Below, in pieces: positions 1 through 8,459 of a DNA stretch of 64,000 nt (its first letter is position 1; each line of letters begins with the position of its first letter). The position numbers were made by a program, and so were the translations under genes. The stretch spans positions 19,072 through 83,071 of the forward strand of contig NZ_CANMSS010000016.1 in assembly GCF_947500695.1 (NCBI RefSeq), in the 5' to 3' direction. The notes under the pieces were generated by a model that ran no database searches, was not told the origin of the DNA, and saw nothing but the letters and a program-made list of their open reading frames with translations. The DNA is from an uncultured Pseudoteredinibacter sp. GTDB taxonomy: Bacteria > Pseudomonadota > Gammaproteobacteria > Pseudomonadales > Cellvibrionaceae.

Positions 1-446
1 GCCTGCGAGCGTCTTAGGCGCTCTTCGTTTTCACGCAGTAACTTTTGCTGGTCGGCCTCATAGGCTAATTTTGTTTCTCTACATCGCAATACCGCAGAGA
101 CACAAGCTTGGCCGTGCCAATTTAACGGCGCCAGCTCAATATCAATAGCTACCTTACTGCCATCTTTAGCTAAAGCAAAAAGCTCAGCAGCATTGCCCAT
201 TGGTCGGCGAGTAGGCGCCTTTACATATTGCTCACGATGACGCTTATGCACATTACGCATCGAACCGGGCAATAGAACCTCTACCGGCTGCCCCTGCAAC
301 TCTTCTTTTCCGTAGCCCAATAACTCCTGAATGGATTTGTTACACCAAAGAATCTCTCCTTGATGGTTGCAAACAATCAAACTATCGGGGATAGCATCCA
401 AAAGGGTGGAATCTGCCAAGGCGAGAGACTCAGTCGGCACAGGCAT
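1..446 (-). CDS. PAS-domain sensor protein, N-terminal part (runs off the window)
   Basis: An open frame on the minus strand starts at the ATG at 446-444 and leaves the window at base 1, so only about 148 residues are visible. They begin MPVPTESLALADSTLLDAIP and form one PAS domain (roughly residues 15-130) with the typical DSLIVCNHQGEILWCNKS opening and an ELLGYGKEEL helix. A charged, coiled-coil-like linker (QQKLLRENEERLRRSQ) follows, as seen between a PAS domain and a histidine kinase or GGDEF output. The output domain lies outside the window, so the type of signalling protein cannot be decided. It is divergent from the response regulator at 981. Confidence 0.8.
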   Translation of the reverse strand, partial: MPVPTESLALADSTLLDAIPDSLIVCNHQGEILWCNKSIQELLGYGKEELQGQPVEVLLPGSMRNVHKRHREQYVKAPTRRPMGNAAELFALAKDGSKVAIDIELAPLNWHGQACVSAVLRCRETKLAYEADQQKLLRENEERLRRSQ

Positions 447-980
447 ACTCCAAGCAAGGCAAACTGATTCGTAGCGCACACGGCAAGGCAAAGACCACAC
501 GCAAAGAGGGGGCAAAATTCAGGTCTTGATGGACACCTGAGGGTATTATTTCGTAACAACTCATATACGAATACTTCGGCCGAAATTGAGCTGACTTTAT
601 AGTGAGGCTAATTTAGCCAGCATTGCATTAGCCCCTATTAATTTAGGGTTATATTAATCTTTGCCCAGTGCCTTAATCAAGCGAATTAATTAGAACTTTG
701 GCCTTTAAGTTGTCAGCTTATGATGATCGGCCCAGCTTAGCGTACACACTTCATTTATTGTCCAAATTGATCATAAAGAAATTGCCTGAAATTTGCTTAA
801 ACAACCATATACCGCTAGTCGATGAGGCATCGAAAGTGAACTGTATTAACTGACTATCAATGCCTGAACTGGCTTTCCATCTGCAAAGCTACAAATCACT
901 CCTATACTCAAAAATGAACGCTGTTTTTTGCTTATACGCAAGTAGCGCTTGCCCAATGCATTATCGAAGGAACTGCAATT
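447..980. other. Non-coding gap between divergent signalling genes
   Basis: This AT-rich stretch of 534 bases lies between the leftward PAS gene and the rightward response regulator. I see no convincing gene, no strong hairpin and no RNA gene in it. It must contain the promoters of both flanking genes, but no promoter stands out enough to call. The regulator has a good ribosome site (aagga) just before its ATG. Confidence 0.5.
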
Positions 981-1340
981 ATGACTAATAATAAGGTGCT
1001 TATCTGCGATGATTCGCGATCTATTCGCCTGATGACAAAACGCTTGCTACAGGGAAACGGCTACCAAGTGGTTGGTGAAGCGAGCAACGGTACAGAAGCA
1101 ACAGAGGCCTATAAAACACACAATCCAGATTTAGTCTTGCTCGATCTAGTGATGCCAGAGACCGATGGAAAAACGGCACTGCGCCAAATCGTCCAACACA
1201 ACCCTTCAGCAAAAGTCGTCATTTTGAGCTCACTCGGTTCTGAATCTGATGTTGAGGAATGCTTACGCAATGGAGCATCTTCCTATATTCAAAAGCCTTT
1301 TGAAGAAGACATTTTACTTAGCACATTGAGCGAGCTGTAA
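981..1340 (+). CDS. CheY-like single-domain response regulator
   Basis: This 119-residue protein is one receiver domain without an output domain. The acidic pocket is D10-D11 (ICDDS), the phospho-acceptor is D55 (LVLLDLVMP), the switch residue is S83 (VVILSSLG) and the conserved lysine is K105 (YIQKPF). It should accept phosphate from a histidine kinase and act by protein contact, as CheY does. The next gene, 13 bases downstream, carries a CheX-like phosphatase domain, so the two very likely form a phosphorylation/dephosphorylation pair. Its kinase is not identified; the PAS protein on the other side is a candidate only by position. The start has an aagga site at good spacing. Confidence 0.92.
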   Translation: MTNNKVLICDDSRSIRLMTKRLLQGNGYQVVGEASNGTEATEAYKTHNPDLVLLDLVMPETDGKTALRQIVQHNPSAKVVILSSLGSESDVEECLRNGASSYIQKPFEEDILLSTLSEL

Positions 1341-1353
1341 AAAGCAGGAGAAG

Positions 1354-2214
1354 ATGATGGCGACTAAGTTTTTCGGTCAATTTTTATTAGAGCACCGCTT
1401 GATTAATAAAGATCAACTACTAGAAGCTCTAGCCTTCCAAAGAGCAAATAACCCTTTACTGGGTGAAATTGCCGTAGAACATGGCTTTCTAAGTATGGAG
1501 CAGGCTAGGAAGGTTAATCAACGACAACAAGCCGAAGACGCTCGTTTTGGTGATATCGCTGTCAACATGAAATTTATTAGTGTTGAACAGTTACAACAAC
1601 TTATTGGCCTACAAAAGCAAGGGCGAAAGTTTTTCGGCGAAGTACTAGTTGAGCTCGGGCACTTAAGTAGCGATGAACTACGTGAGCAGTTAGAAGCTCA
1701 CCACAATGAACAAACTTTAGCGCTCGCCCAAATTCAATCTGCTATTAAACAACATGGCAACACCTACAATATCAATGCCTTAGCAGGGATTGCATGCCGA
1801 CTTAGTCAGCGAGCCTTAGCGACTCAGGCCCACTTTCAAGGGCTAATATCAATCAGCGAGCTACCCTATACTCCTGAAGAATATTTTTTAAGTAGCATCA
1901 CGATCGAAAGTGTTAGAGATCTCACCATCACCCTAGGCTGCAAAGAGCAAGTAATGACAGATATCGCTTGCCGACTGATCAAAATCCCAACAGATGAAGT
2001 CGATAGCGAGTTAGCTTGGGATGCCAGCGGAGAATTTTTAAACTTGGTGGCAGGCTACTTTGCCAAGGAAACCATTCCCGACGATTGCAGCTATAAAGCC
2101 AAGCCCCCTGTCTTTAGCCGAGACATCTCTAGCTTGAGCACCATATTTGAACAGGTCGCGATACTACGTGTAGAAACTGACATTGGCAGCTTAGCAATCT
2201 GTTTGAGCTCCTAG
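1354..2214 (+). CDS. MshEN-like repeat / CheX-type phosphatase fusion protein
   Basis: The 286 residues fall into two parts. Residues 5-116 hold four copies of a half-motif of the form FGxxLxxxxxIxxxxLxxxLxxQ (FFGQFLLEHRLI, LLGEIAVEHGFL, RFGDIAVNMKFI, FFGEVLVELGHL). This is the pattern of the N-terminal MshEN/GspE domain, which in some ATPases binds cyclic di-GMP. The C-terminal part (about 165-286) resembles CheX/CheC phosphatases, with the E-x2-N helix in WDASGEFLNLVAGYFA. It probably dephosphorylates the receiver protein encoded just upstream. Cyclic di-GMP binding is inferred. Two ATGs stand in tandem (1354 and 1357); the ggag site fits the second slightly better. Confidence 0.72.
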   Translation: MMATKFFGQFLLEHRLINKDQLLEALAFQRANNPLLGEIAVEHGFLSMEQARKVNQRQQAEDARFGDIAVNMKFISVEQLQQLIGLQKQGRKFFGEVLVELGHLSSDELREQLEAHHNEQTLALAQIQSAIKQHGNTYNINALAGIACRLSQRALATQAHFQGLISISELPYTPEEYFLSSITIESVRDLTITLGCKEQVMTDIACRLIKIPTDEVDSELAWDASGEFLNLVAGYFAKETIPDDCSYKAKPPVFSRDISSLSTIFEQVAILRVETDIGSLAICLSS

Positions 2215-2331
2215 GTCATACAGATTGCCAGGTGGCGACTTGCCGTAATATAAACTTCGGCCCTAATTAATGTTAACAACCCCCCCCCACTTGAGGGGTG
2301 GTACTTTCGACCTACACATGTAATCCTTTAA

Positions 2332-2344
2332 GGTTAAATTAACC
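2332..2344. promoter_or_regulatory. Palindromic operator-like site GGTTAAATTAACC
   Basis: A perfect 13-base palindrome (centre A) ends 20 bases before the ATG at 2365. The same sequence, read on the other strand, occurs at 21768-21780 before the monooxygenase gene. Its position suggests an operator, but no binding protein is known. Confidence 0.4.
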
Positions 2345-2364
2345 ATAAAACTTTAGGGGTTATA

Positions 2365-3231
2365 ATGCTTAGGGCCGCCACATTTTCTACAATCTGTCTT
2401 GTTGCTTCATTAGGAAGCTCTTTTTCAATTGCCGACCAAACAGTTTTCGATGACCACATTATCGTAGGTAATCAGTGTGTCGGTGTAGATTGCTCGATCA
2501 ATATCAACTTTGGTTTTGATGGCCTTGTTTTAAAGCAAAACAATACCCGAATACTATTTCAAGATACTAGTAACTCAGCGTCATTTCCAACTAATGATTG
2601 GCGACTAGTGGCAAATGACAGCACTAACGGCGGCCGTAACTTTTTTGCTATTGAGGATGTCAACACCAGCAGAATTCCATTTATGGTAATGGCCGGTGCA
2701 CCAGAAAATGCGCTCAACATCAGCAATGAGGGTTTCTTGGGGCTAGGGACCGACGACGCCCAAAAGTCTCTGCACATTAATAGCAACAACCTGCCCAGTA
2801 TTCGATTACAACAAAACAGCAGCGGTGGTTTTCCAGCGAGCTTCTGGGATATCTCAGCCAATGAACTTGGCCTTAGTTTTACTCAGGACAATCAAAGCAA
2901 ACTTGCCATTTTACCTAACGGTGACTTAAACATTGCCGGGGATATCACCACCAGCGTTGCAGAAGCCGACTTCCCCGATTATGTATTTGCTAACGACTAC
3001 AGCCTTATGCCTTTGCAACAATTAGGAGAATTCGTTCAAAAAAATCATCACCTCCCCGAGATCCCGCCTGCCGCCGAGGTGGCTAAAGATGGCCTCAATA
3101 TGAGCCAATTGCAGCTTAAGCTATTACAAAAGGTAGAAGAGCTGACTCTTTATACTGTTAAGCAACAACAGGAACTGGAACAGCTGAAAGCTGAGCTTGC
3201 CTCGGTACGTAAACAGAACCAACAACCTTAA
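2365..3231 (+). CDS. Secreted protein with tail-fibre-like C-terminal coiled coil
   Basis: The protein has 288 residues, with a signal peptide at 1-23 (cleavage likely after SIA). The middle is beta-rich and Asn-rich, with LGLGTDDAQKSLHINS-type turns as found in trimeric fibre proteins. From about residue 205 it reads DYVFANDYSLMPLQQLGEFV, then HHLPEIPPAAEV and a coiled coil (LLQKVEELTLYTVKQQQELE). This end is common in Bacteroidetes secreted proteins and resembles phage tail-fibre intramolecular chaperone regions. The next gene, 12 bases downstream, encodes a large surface protein, so both may be made together. Function is unknown; a surface fibre or adhesin is the best guess. Confidence 0.65.
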   Translation: MLRAATFSTICLVASLGSSFSIADQTVFDDHIIVGNQCVGVDCSININFGFDGLVLKQNNTRILFQDTSNSASFPTNDWRLVANDSTNGGRNFFAIEDVNTSRIPFMVMAGAPENALNISNEGFLGLGTDDAQKSLHINSNNLPSIRLQQNSSGGFPASFWDISANELGLSFTQDNQSKLAILPNGDLNIAGDITTSVAEADFPDYVFANDYSLMPLQQLGEFVQKNHHLPEIPPAAEVAKDGLNMSQLQLKLLQKVEELTLYTVKQQQELEQLKAELASVRKQNQQP

Positions 3232-3243
3232 AGCAGGCACAGT

Positions 3244-6200
3244 ATGAAACGTTTATTACTTGGCTTGCTTACAAGCTTAGGGGTGAGCACGGCCTACGCT
3301 CAGGTGAACTTTAATTTAAGTAGCTCACCCAATAATATTGAAGCTGGCGATATTAGCACACTGACTTTTGACATTTATTCCGTCGATCCTTTAGAGAATA
3401 TAGACTTTGCAGTAACTCTCCCTGCAGGAATGGAGTTAATTCCAGACAGCGGGAACGGTGATTGCGGTGTTATCAATCCAATTCCAGCCGGGGGAACTGT
3501 TGTCGAATTTAGCGCTCGCCGCTTAGCAAAAGATACCCTATGCAGACCATCAGTAAAGGTGACATCACCGACTGTAGGGACTCATTTCATTACAACTTCA
3601 GATTTAAACAGTCTAGGGCAAATTATACCCATAGCAAACCCTGCATCAGGAAACCTGACAGTATCTCTAAGCGATCCCGACATTAACCACCGATTGGAGA
3701 TATCAAAAAACAACCTCGTTCCTGGCGAAGTAGCTACACTTTCAGCGGTAATAGAAAAAATAGGTCCCACTATAGTAAGCAGTGGAGGTTTAAAAGGAAG
3801 GCTATCGGACAATCTATATTTCGCCAGCCCTGTAGATATTAGCTCAAACTGCAATGGCCTTTCTGCGACTATAGATGAGTCTCGCCGCGAATTTAGCATC
3901 TCTTCTTTTGGAACGCTTTTTAGCGAGTGTAGAATCGATGCGGATGTTGTAGCAGTTTCGGAAGGCACAGCATCGGCTTATGTAGAGTCAAATTACTTCA
4001 GTGGTGTCAGCAGCAAAGTACGCAGCAAAAATTTGCTAATCGAAAATGATTCAGCCGACATTCTTGTACTAAGTGAGAGTTCTGGCCAAGCGACTCCGGG
4101 CGGCAGCGATCTGGTAACCCTAAGAATTAAAAACCTCAAGCGTAGCACTCTTGAAGACATTAATTTTCTACGTGACTATGGTGCAAATATTAGCGGCGCT
4201 AATTTAAGCCCAGCAGCCAGCGTCAACTCCTGCCCGGGCGTGCAATTTAACGGTGGAGAAGTCAGTGCAAATATAAACAATTTATTGAGCAATGAAGAAT
4301 GTACCATCGCCTTTAATTTGGAGATTCCGGCGGGAGCAGTTGCTGGAAAATTTCAGAACATCACTACAACTGCAGATGCACTAATCAATAGTAGTCGCAC
4401 AGCACTTAGCGTCGCGGCAGGCTCCTTCAATATCAGTGAAGCCGTCGATGCCAGTTTGAGTTTTTCAAGCTCGGCAATTAGTGCTGGCGATGATACAACT
4501 TTAAGCCTAGAGATAAGAAATTCAAGCACAACAAGTACCGCTTCAGATATAGCAGCTTCTTTAACACTTCCTCCGGAGCTCAATGTCAAAACACTACCAG
4601 CTGACAATTCCTGCGGCCCTGGATCCCTCATAAGCCAAACAATTAACAACAATGAACGTCAACTGCTTGTTCGAGGCGGAATTCTCAGTGCTGGTGGCAA
4701 TTGCCAGCTGGACTTCATTTTAAGCAGCCCAAATAGCAACTTCTCTCGACAGTTAGAGATTCCCAGCTTCCTGGTAGTGAGTTCCGTGTCAGGTGAACAG
4801 TATAGTCGAGAGGTTCCTGCAACTGCTGTAGAACTTGTTGGTGGACCAAAGATATTTATTGAACACCTGCTAAGCGTGGGCGAATCGCCTTATTTGCAAG
4901 CCTCGAACACGTCTAGATTCCAACTTTATATCGATAATGGCAGCCCCTTGCTGTCTATTGACCCACCAAGTGCCAAAAACGATATTCAACTTGAATTAAA
5001 TCAGGGCAGCACAACCATTGGCGTTATCAGTAACCTTAGCAGCGATACAAGCTGCCAAGGTGCAAGCATCGATAATAATGGTACACGCATACAGATTAGC
5101 GATTTGGATCTTGCATCAGGGCAGCGTTGCGGTATCACTTTCGATATTGTAAATGATGCTAACCTCGCCCCTGGAGCCTACTCTCTCGAGCTAGAAAACA
5201 CACAGTTTACAGCCGTCGAAACAGGACTTATCACCGCTATCCCAAGCAGTTCTTTGAACTTACAAAGTAGCCCGGTAATAGCCAGCTTAGCTTTTTCTAA
5301 AGATCATATTGAAGCGAACGAATCCGTTAGCCTAACACTGCGCCTTGAAAACACGTCTAATTTCGAGGCAACAAATGGAATACTTGACGTTATCCGGGAC
5401 TTCCCTGGAAATTTTGTAGCCAGCAATGCTACCGACATCTGCGGTGTAGGCTCTACTCTTAGCGTCAACGTAACAACTATGTTTCTGAGAGATTTTTCAA
5501 TCCCTGCTAACGGCTATTGTGAAGTGACGGTAGACCTTACTAGCAACCTAGGCGCTTCGCCCGGGCATTTTGCTGCAAGAAGCCTAATTGGTGGAATAAG
5601 CTTAAACTCCAATGCCACACAATTCCCAGCCTCCGTAGGAATTCTACAGATAGTCGCAGATAATCAGTTTGCCGATGCATCAAGCTCAGAGCTAAGCACA
5701 GCTCCTGCTGATCGCGACGGTGACGGGGTAAGCGATGATGAAGAATTTAACTCTGGCTTCGATCTAAACTCAGATGGAATAGCCGATTTTACTCAATCTA
5801 ATGTCGCCACTCTTCGTGGTAGCTCCGTGGGCAATATTCTTTTTGAAGTTAGCGGCGGCTGCAACCAAGTAGAGCAGTTAGCATTAAGTAATGTAGACAG
5901 CTCTAGCTTTAACCTCTGGGGCTCCGCAATTTCATTCGAGCTACCTTGTAATCAGGCCGATATCCGCCTAGTTTACGATAGCTTGCCTGATGCAGCGGCA
6001 GGACAGTTAGTTGAAGTACAGAAATTTGGCCACCAGGCACCGAATTTTTCTGGGAGTAAAAGCTGGTACACACTCAACTCAGCTGTAATCGATAAAAACA
6101 ACAATGAAATTCGCTACTCGCTTACAGATGGTGGGCTTGGTGATGATACACCTGTCGACGGCCGCATTGTCGACCCAATAGCTGTAGTTGTAAGAGCGCT

Positions 6201-6318
6201 AGGTAATCCTACCGGCGTACCCAGCACTCCTCTTGCTGTTCTTGCACTACTATTTGTTAGTTTGATCGGACTAGGGAGCCGTCATATTAGGCGCAGACAG
6301 CTACAGCCAGATAAATAG
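3244..6318 (+). CDS. Large surface protein with choice-of-anchor U domain and C-terminal sorting tail
   Basis: This 1024-residue exported protein has a signal peptide at 1-19 (ending TAYA). About 800 residues follow as repeated beta-sandwich units, each with paired cysteines and phrases such as AGDxxTLxLxxxN, similar to DUF11-type repeats. At about 822-850 lies a calcium-binding-like stretch (DRDGDGVSDDEEF, DLNSDGIADF). It leads into a choice-of-anchor U domain (about 858-985) ending in SLTDGGLGDDTPVDGRIVDP. The tail has a short hydrophobic segment (about 996-1012) followed by RHIRRR, as in IPTL/PEP-CTERM-type sorting signals. It is probably processed and anchored at the cell surface. No sorting enzyme is in the window. 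It ends five bases before the convergent sensor gene. Confidence 0.75.
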   Translation: MKRLLLGLLTSLGVSTAYAQVNFNLSSSPNNIEAGDISTLTFDIYSVDPLENIDFAVTLPAGMELIPDSGNGDCGVINPIPAGGTVVEFSARRLAKDTLCRPSVKVTSPTVGTHFITTSDLNSLGQIIPIANPASGNLTVSLSDPDINHRLEISKNNLVPGEVATLSAVIEKIGPTIVSSGGLKGRLSDNLYFASPVDISSNCNGLSATIDESRREFSISSFGTLFSECRIDADVVAVSEGTASAYVESNYFSGVSSKVRSKNLLIENDSADILVLSESSGQATPGGSDLVTLRIKNLKRSTLEDINFLRDYGANISGANLSPAASVNSCPGVQFNGGEVSANINNLLSNEECTIAFNLEIPAGAVAGKFQNITTTADALINSSRTALSVAAGSFNISEAVDASLSFSSSAISAGDDTTLSLEIRNSSTTSTASDIAASLTLPPELNVKTLPADNSCGPGSLISQTINNNERQLLVRGGILSAGGNCQLDFILSSPNSNFSRQLEIPSFLVVSSVSGEQYSREVPATAVELVGGPKIFIEHLLSVGESPYLQASNTSRFQLYIDNGSPLLSIDPPSAKNDIQLELNQGSTTIGVISNLSSDTSCQGASIDNNGTRIQISDLDLASGQRCGITFDIVNDANLAPGAYSLELENTQFTAVETGLITAIPSSSLNLQSSPVIASLAFSKDHIEANESVSLTLRLENTSNFEATNGILDVIRDFPGNFVASNATDICGVGSTLSVNVTTMFLRDFSIPANGYCEVTVDLTSNLGASPGHFAARSLIGGISLNSNATQFPASVGILQIVADNQFADASSSELSTAPADRDGDGVSDDEEFNSGFDLNSDGIADFTQSNVATLRGSSVGNILFEVSGGCNQVEQLALSNVDSSSFNLWGSAISFELPCNQADIRLVYDSLPDAAAGQLVEVQKFGHQAPNFSGSKSWYTLNSAVIDKNNNEIRYSLTDGGLGDDTPVDGRIVDPIAVVVRALGNPTGVPSTPLAVLALLFVSLIGLGSRHIRRRQLQPDK

Positions 6319-6323
6319 CAAAG

Positions 6324-7592
6324 CTATGCAACACTTTGACTAGCACCCATTGTGCGCTGAGAAATCAAAGGGGTGAGCTTCATAAGAAGCTCGCCTCTTT
6401 TTCCATCCAGCAGGCCTTGATCCTGACTCGCTAACAATAACATCCCGCGACGCTGTCCAGCCTCCCCGAGAGGAATACCCAAAATTGAATGGGCATGAGT
6501 ATTGCGCATAAGCTCACGCATCAAGCGACTATCTTTGATTTTTACTGCAAAGCTATCGATGTCCTTTTCGGTCCAAAGTCTCTTCGCAATGATATGCCTA
6601 GCGATAAATTCAGCTAAATTACCGTCTTCTATCGTTGCTGATTTAGCAAACCAACGTTTCATGCTGCTGGCAGGGCTTGCGGCCTGCAAACGTAATTCAG
6701 CTTCCTGTAAAGAAATAATCCCTGCCCAATCAACATTAAAATAATCACCACAAATATCGAGAACGGCATCCACTGTCTGCTGTTCACTGGCGCCCTCTTC
6801 AAGTTGATCCAGCAGCTTAAGAATAAGATCGATCCGGATGGACAATGAATTAAACGCTGTTGTTACTTCGGAAACCTCGTCTTTACCCTTAGCCGCCAAT
6901 TGTAAACCAAAATTACCCTCTGCTACTTTATTGGTTGTTTCTGCCAAACGCTTAACGGGTTTAACTACCGCCATAAAAAACCAAAAGCTGAAAACCAAGC
7001 TGGCGACAATAACAGCCAATGCCAAACTTAAAGCGAATTGCTGCTGTTTTCTTTGACGCTCCTGATTATACAGCTCTGCTTTTTCAACCAGTAGCTTCGC
7101 TAAGGAAGTCAAACCTGGCCCTTGCTCGCGGATTTTTTGCGCCGCCCACTCCAGCCTAGGTTCATCCTTGTTATCACCAATAGCTTCGTTATAACTTCGA
7201 ATAAAATTAGTTAGGGCAAGCTGCCATTGCTGATGGCTTTGAGTCAGCCCTGCTGTACTAAGTTGCAATATGAGAGAGCCGCCATCGATATCCGCTAAAC
7301 GTTCACCCAAATGCAAATCATCTTGCTGCAGCGAACTGACGGCAGCTTCAAACTCTTTGTAATACAAAGCTACATCACGAAAATACGATTGGTAATCCCT
7401 GGGCGCATTCGCCCCATAGGCGGCAGCTTTGGCCTCTAAGGTTTTAATGTCGCGCTCTAGTGTCTCTGAAGAAGAAAGCAACAAGGTAGACTGTTGCTCT
7501 AAACGAGCACTCTGATTATGAAAGATTAGATTGAGCAGGGCGATCAATATTAGCAATGCACTAAATATGGCCGTTTTCGCAGCAAGCTTCAT
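6324..7592 (-). CDS. Membrane sensor with HAMP and GAF domains, no output domain
   Basis: I place the start at the ATG at 7592 (MKLAAKTAIF), which has a ggag site six bases upstream; an upstream in-frame ATG at 7640 lacks one. The 422 residues contain a first membrane helix (about 5-27), a helical periplasmic region of about 155 residues, a second membrane helix (about 183-208, FALSLALAVIVASLVFSFWF), a HAMP linker and a GAF-like domain to the end. There is no kinase, GGDEF, EAL or methyl-accepting region. It may pass a signal to a separate partner protein. Its neighbours do not reveal the pathway. Confidence 0.72.
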   Translation of the reverse strand: MKLAAKTAIFSALLILIALLNLIFHNQSARLEQQSTLLLSSSETLERDIKTLEAKAAAYGANAPRDYQSYFRDVALYYKEFEAAVSSLQQDDLHLGERLADIDGGSLILQLSTAGLTQSHQQWQLALTNFIRSYNEAIGDNKDEPRLEWAAQKIREQGPGLTSLAKLLVEKAELYNQERQRKQQQFALSLALAVIVASLVFSFWFFMAVVKPVKRLAETTNKVAEGNFGLQLAAKGKDEVSEVTTAFNSLSIRIDLILKLLDQLEEGASEQQTVDAVLDICGDYFNVDWAGIISLQEAELRLQAASPASSMKRWFAKSATIEDGNLAEFIARHIIAKRLWTEKDIDSFAVKIKDSRLMRELMRNTHAHSILGIPLGEAGQRRGMLLLASQDQGLLDGKRGELLMKLTPLISQRTMGASQSVA

Positions 7593-7755
7593 GGGCTTCT
7601 CCAGCATTTTTATGTGTGCAAATGCTAAAAGCCATCTCATCTTGAATTATCACAAATCTATGGCGGCAAGCTCATTAGTTTGTTAAAGCTTTATACCGGC
7701 CAATTAAAAACAAAGCTCTAGCGCTATTTAGGGCAAGCTCACTGGCAACTTCTAC

Positions 7756-8448
7756 TTATGGTGTGGGCAGATCGAACAGCAGCGCCTGGCAAGGTTTATT
7801 TATAGCCTCCAGGGAAAAGCCTTCGCCTGATATAGCCATGGCATCCCCCGCTTTCAGGAATTCACCAGCTAAGCGGGCCGACCCCGCAATCAGGTGTACA
7901 TAACAGGCTCGCTCTCTAGCTTGATGGCTCCACTTCTCGCCTGTTTTAAGACGTAGCATTTTAAGCTCTACATCTTGTTTTACTTTTAATGAGCCGTCTT
8001 GCCCCCTAGGGCTAAGCAATAGTTCTTCAGTTAAATGTTGCTGTAGGCTTTTTTGTTGGTAAGTTGGCTGCCCGCCAAGGCTATTGGGCTCTATCCAGAT
8101 CTGTAAAAAACGTAAACGCTCATTTTTGGAGTGGTTATATTCAGAATGGCGTATACCGCGGCCTGCACTCATTAACTGAATATCTCCGGCTGGCAAAATA
8201 AAGCTATTACCCTCGCTATCTCGGTGCTCCATCGCTCCTTCTACAACATAGGATAGAATCTCCATATCTTGGTGGCTATGGGCACCAAAACCTGCCCCAG
8301 CAATGACCAGATCATCATTTAAAACTTGCAGAGATGAGAAGCCCATAAACTTTGGGTCATAGTAGTTTGCAAAAGAGAAAGAATGTCGACTTTGCAGCCA
8401 GCCATAATTAGCTGTGCCTCTTTGTGAACCTCGACGAATATACTTCAT
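7756..8448 (-). CDS. Pirin family protein (YhhW-like quercetinase)
   Basis: The 230 residues form a bicupin of the pirin family. The N-terminal cupin carries the metal site: His pair in GAHSHQDMEIL, Glu in the same segment and a later His in RGIRHSEYN. The opening NYGWLQSRHSFSFANYYDP is typical. E. coli YhhW of this type cleaves quercetin in vitro; the natural substrate is unclear. By sequence it is closer to YhhW than to YhaK, although its place behind yqjG and a LysR gene matches the E. coli yqjG-yhaJ-yhaK locus. The gap to the LysR gene is 11 bases, so one transcript is likely. Confidence 0.88.
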   Translation of the reverse strand: MKYIRRGSQRGTANYGWLQSRHSFSFANYYDPKFMGFSSLQVLNDDLVIAGAGFGAHSHQDMEILSYVVEGAMEHRDSEGNSFILPAGDIQLMSAGRGIRHSEYNHSKNERLRFLQIWIEPNSLGGQPTYQQKSLQQHLTEELLLSPRGQDGSLKVKQDVELKMLRLKTGEKWSHQARERACYVHLIAGSARLAGEFLKAGDAMAISGEGFSLEAINKPCQALLFDLPTP

Positions 8449-8459
8449 ACCGCCCTCGA

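Noticed and set aside
377..559. Open frame of 60 codons on the minus strand
   Set aside because: It overlaps the PAS gene start in another frame, has no ribosome site and no recognisable features.
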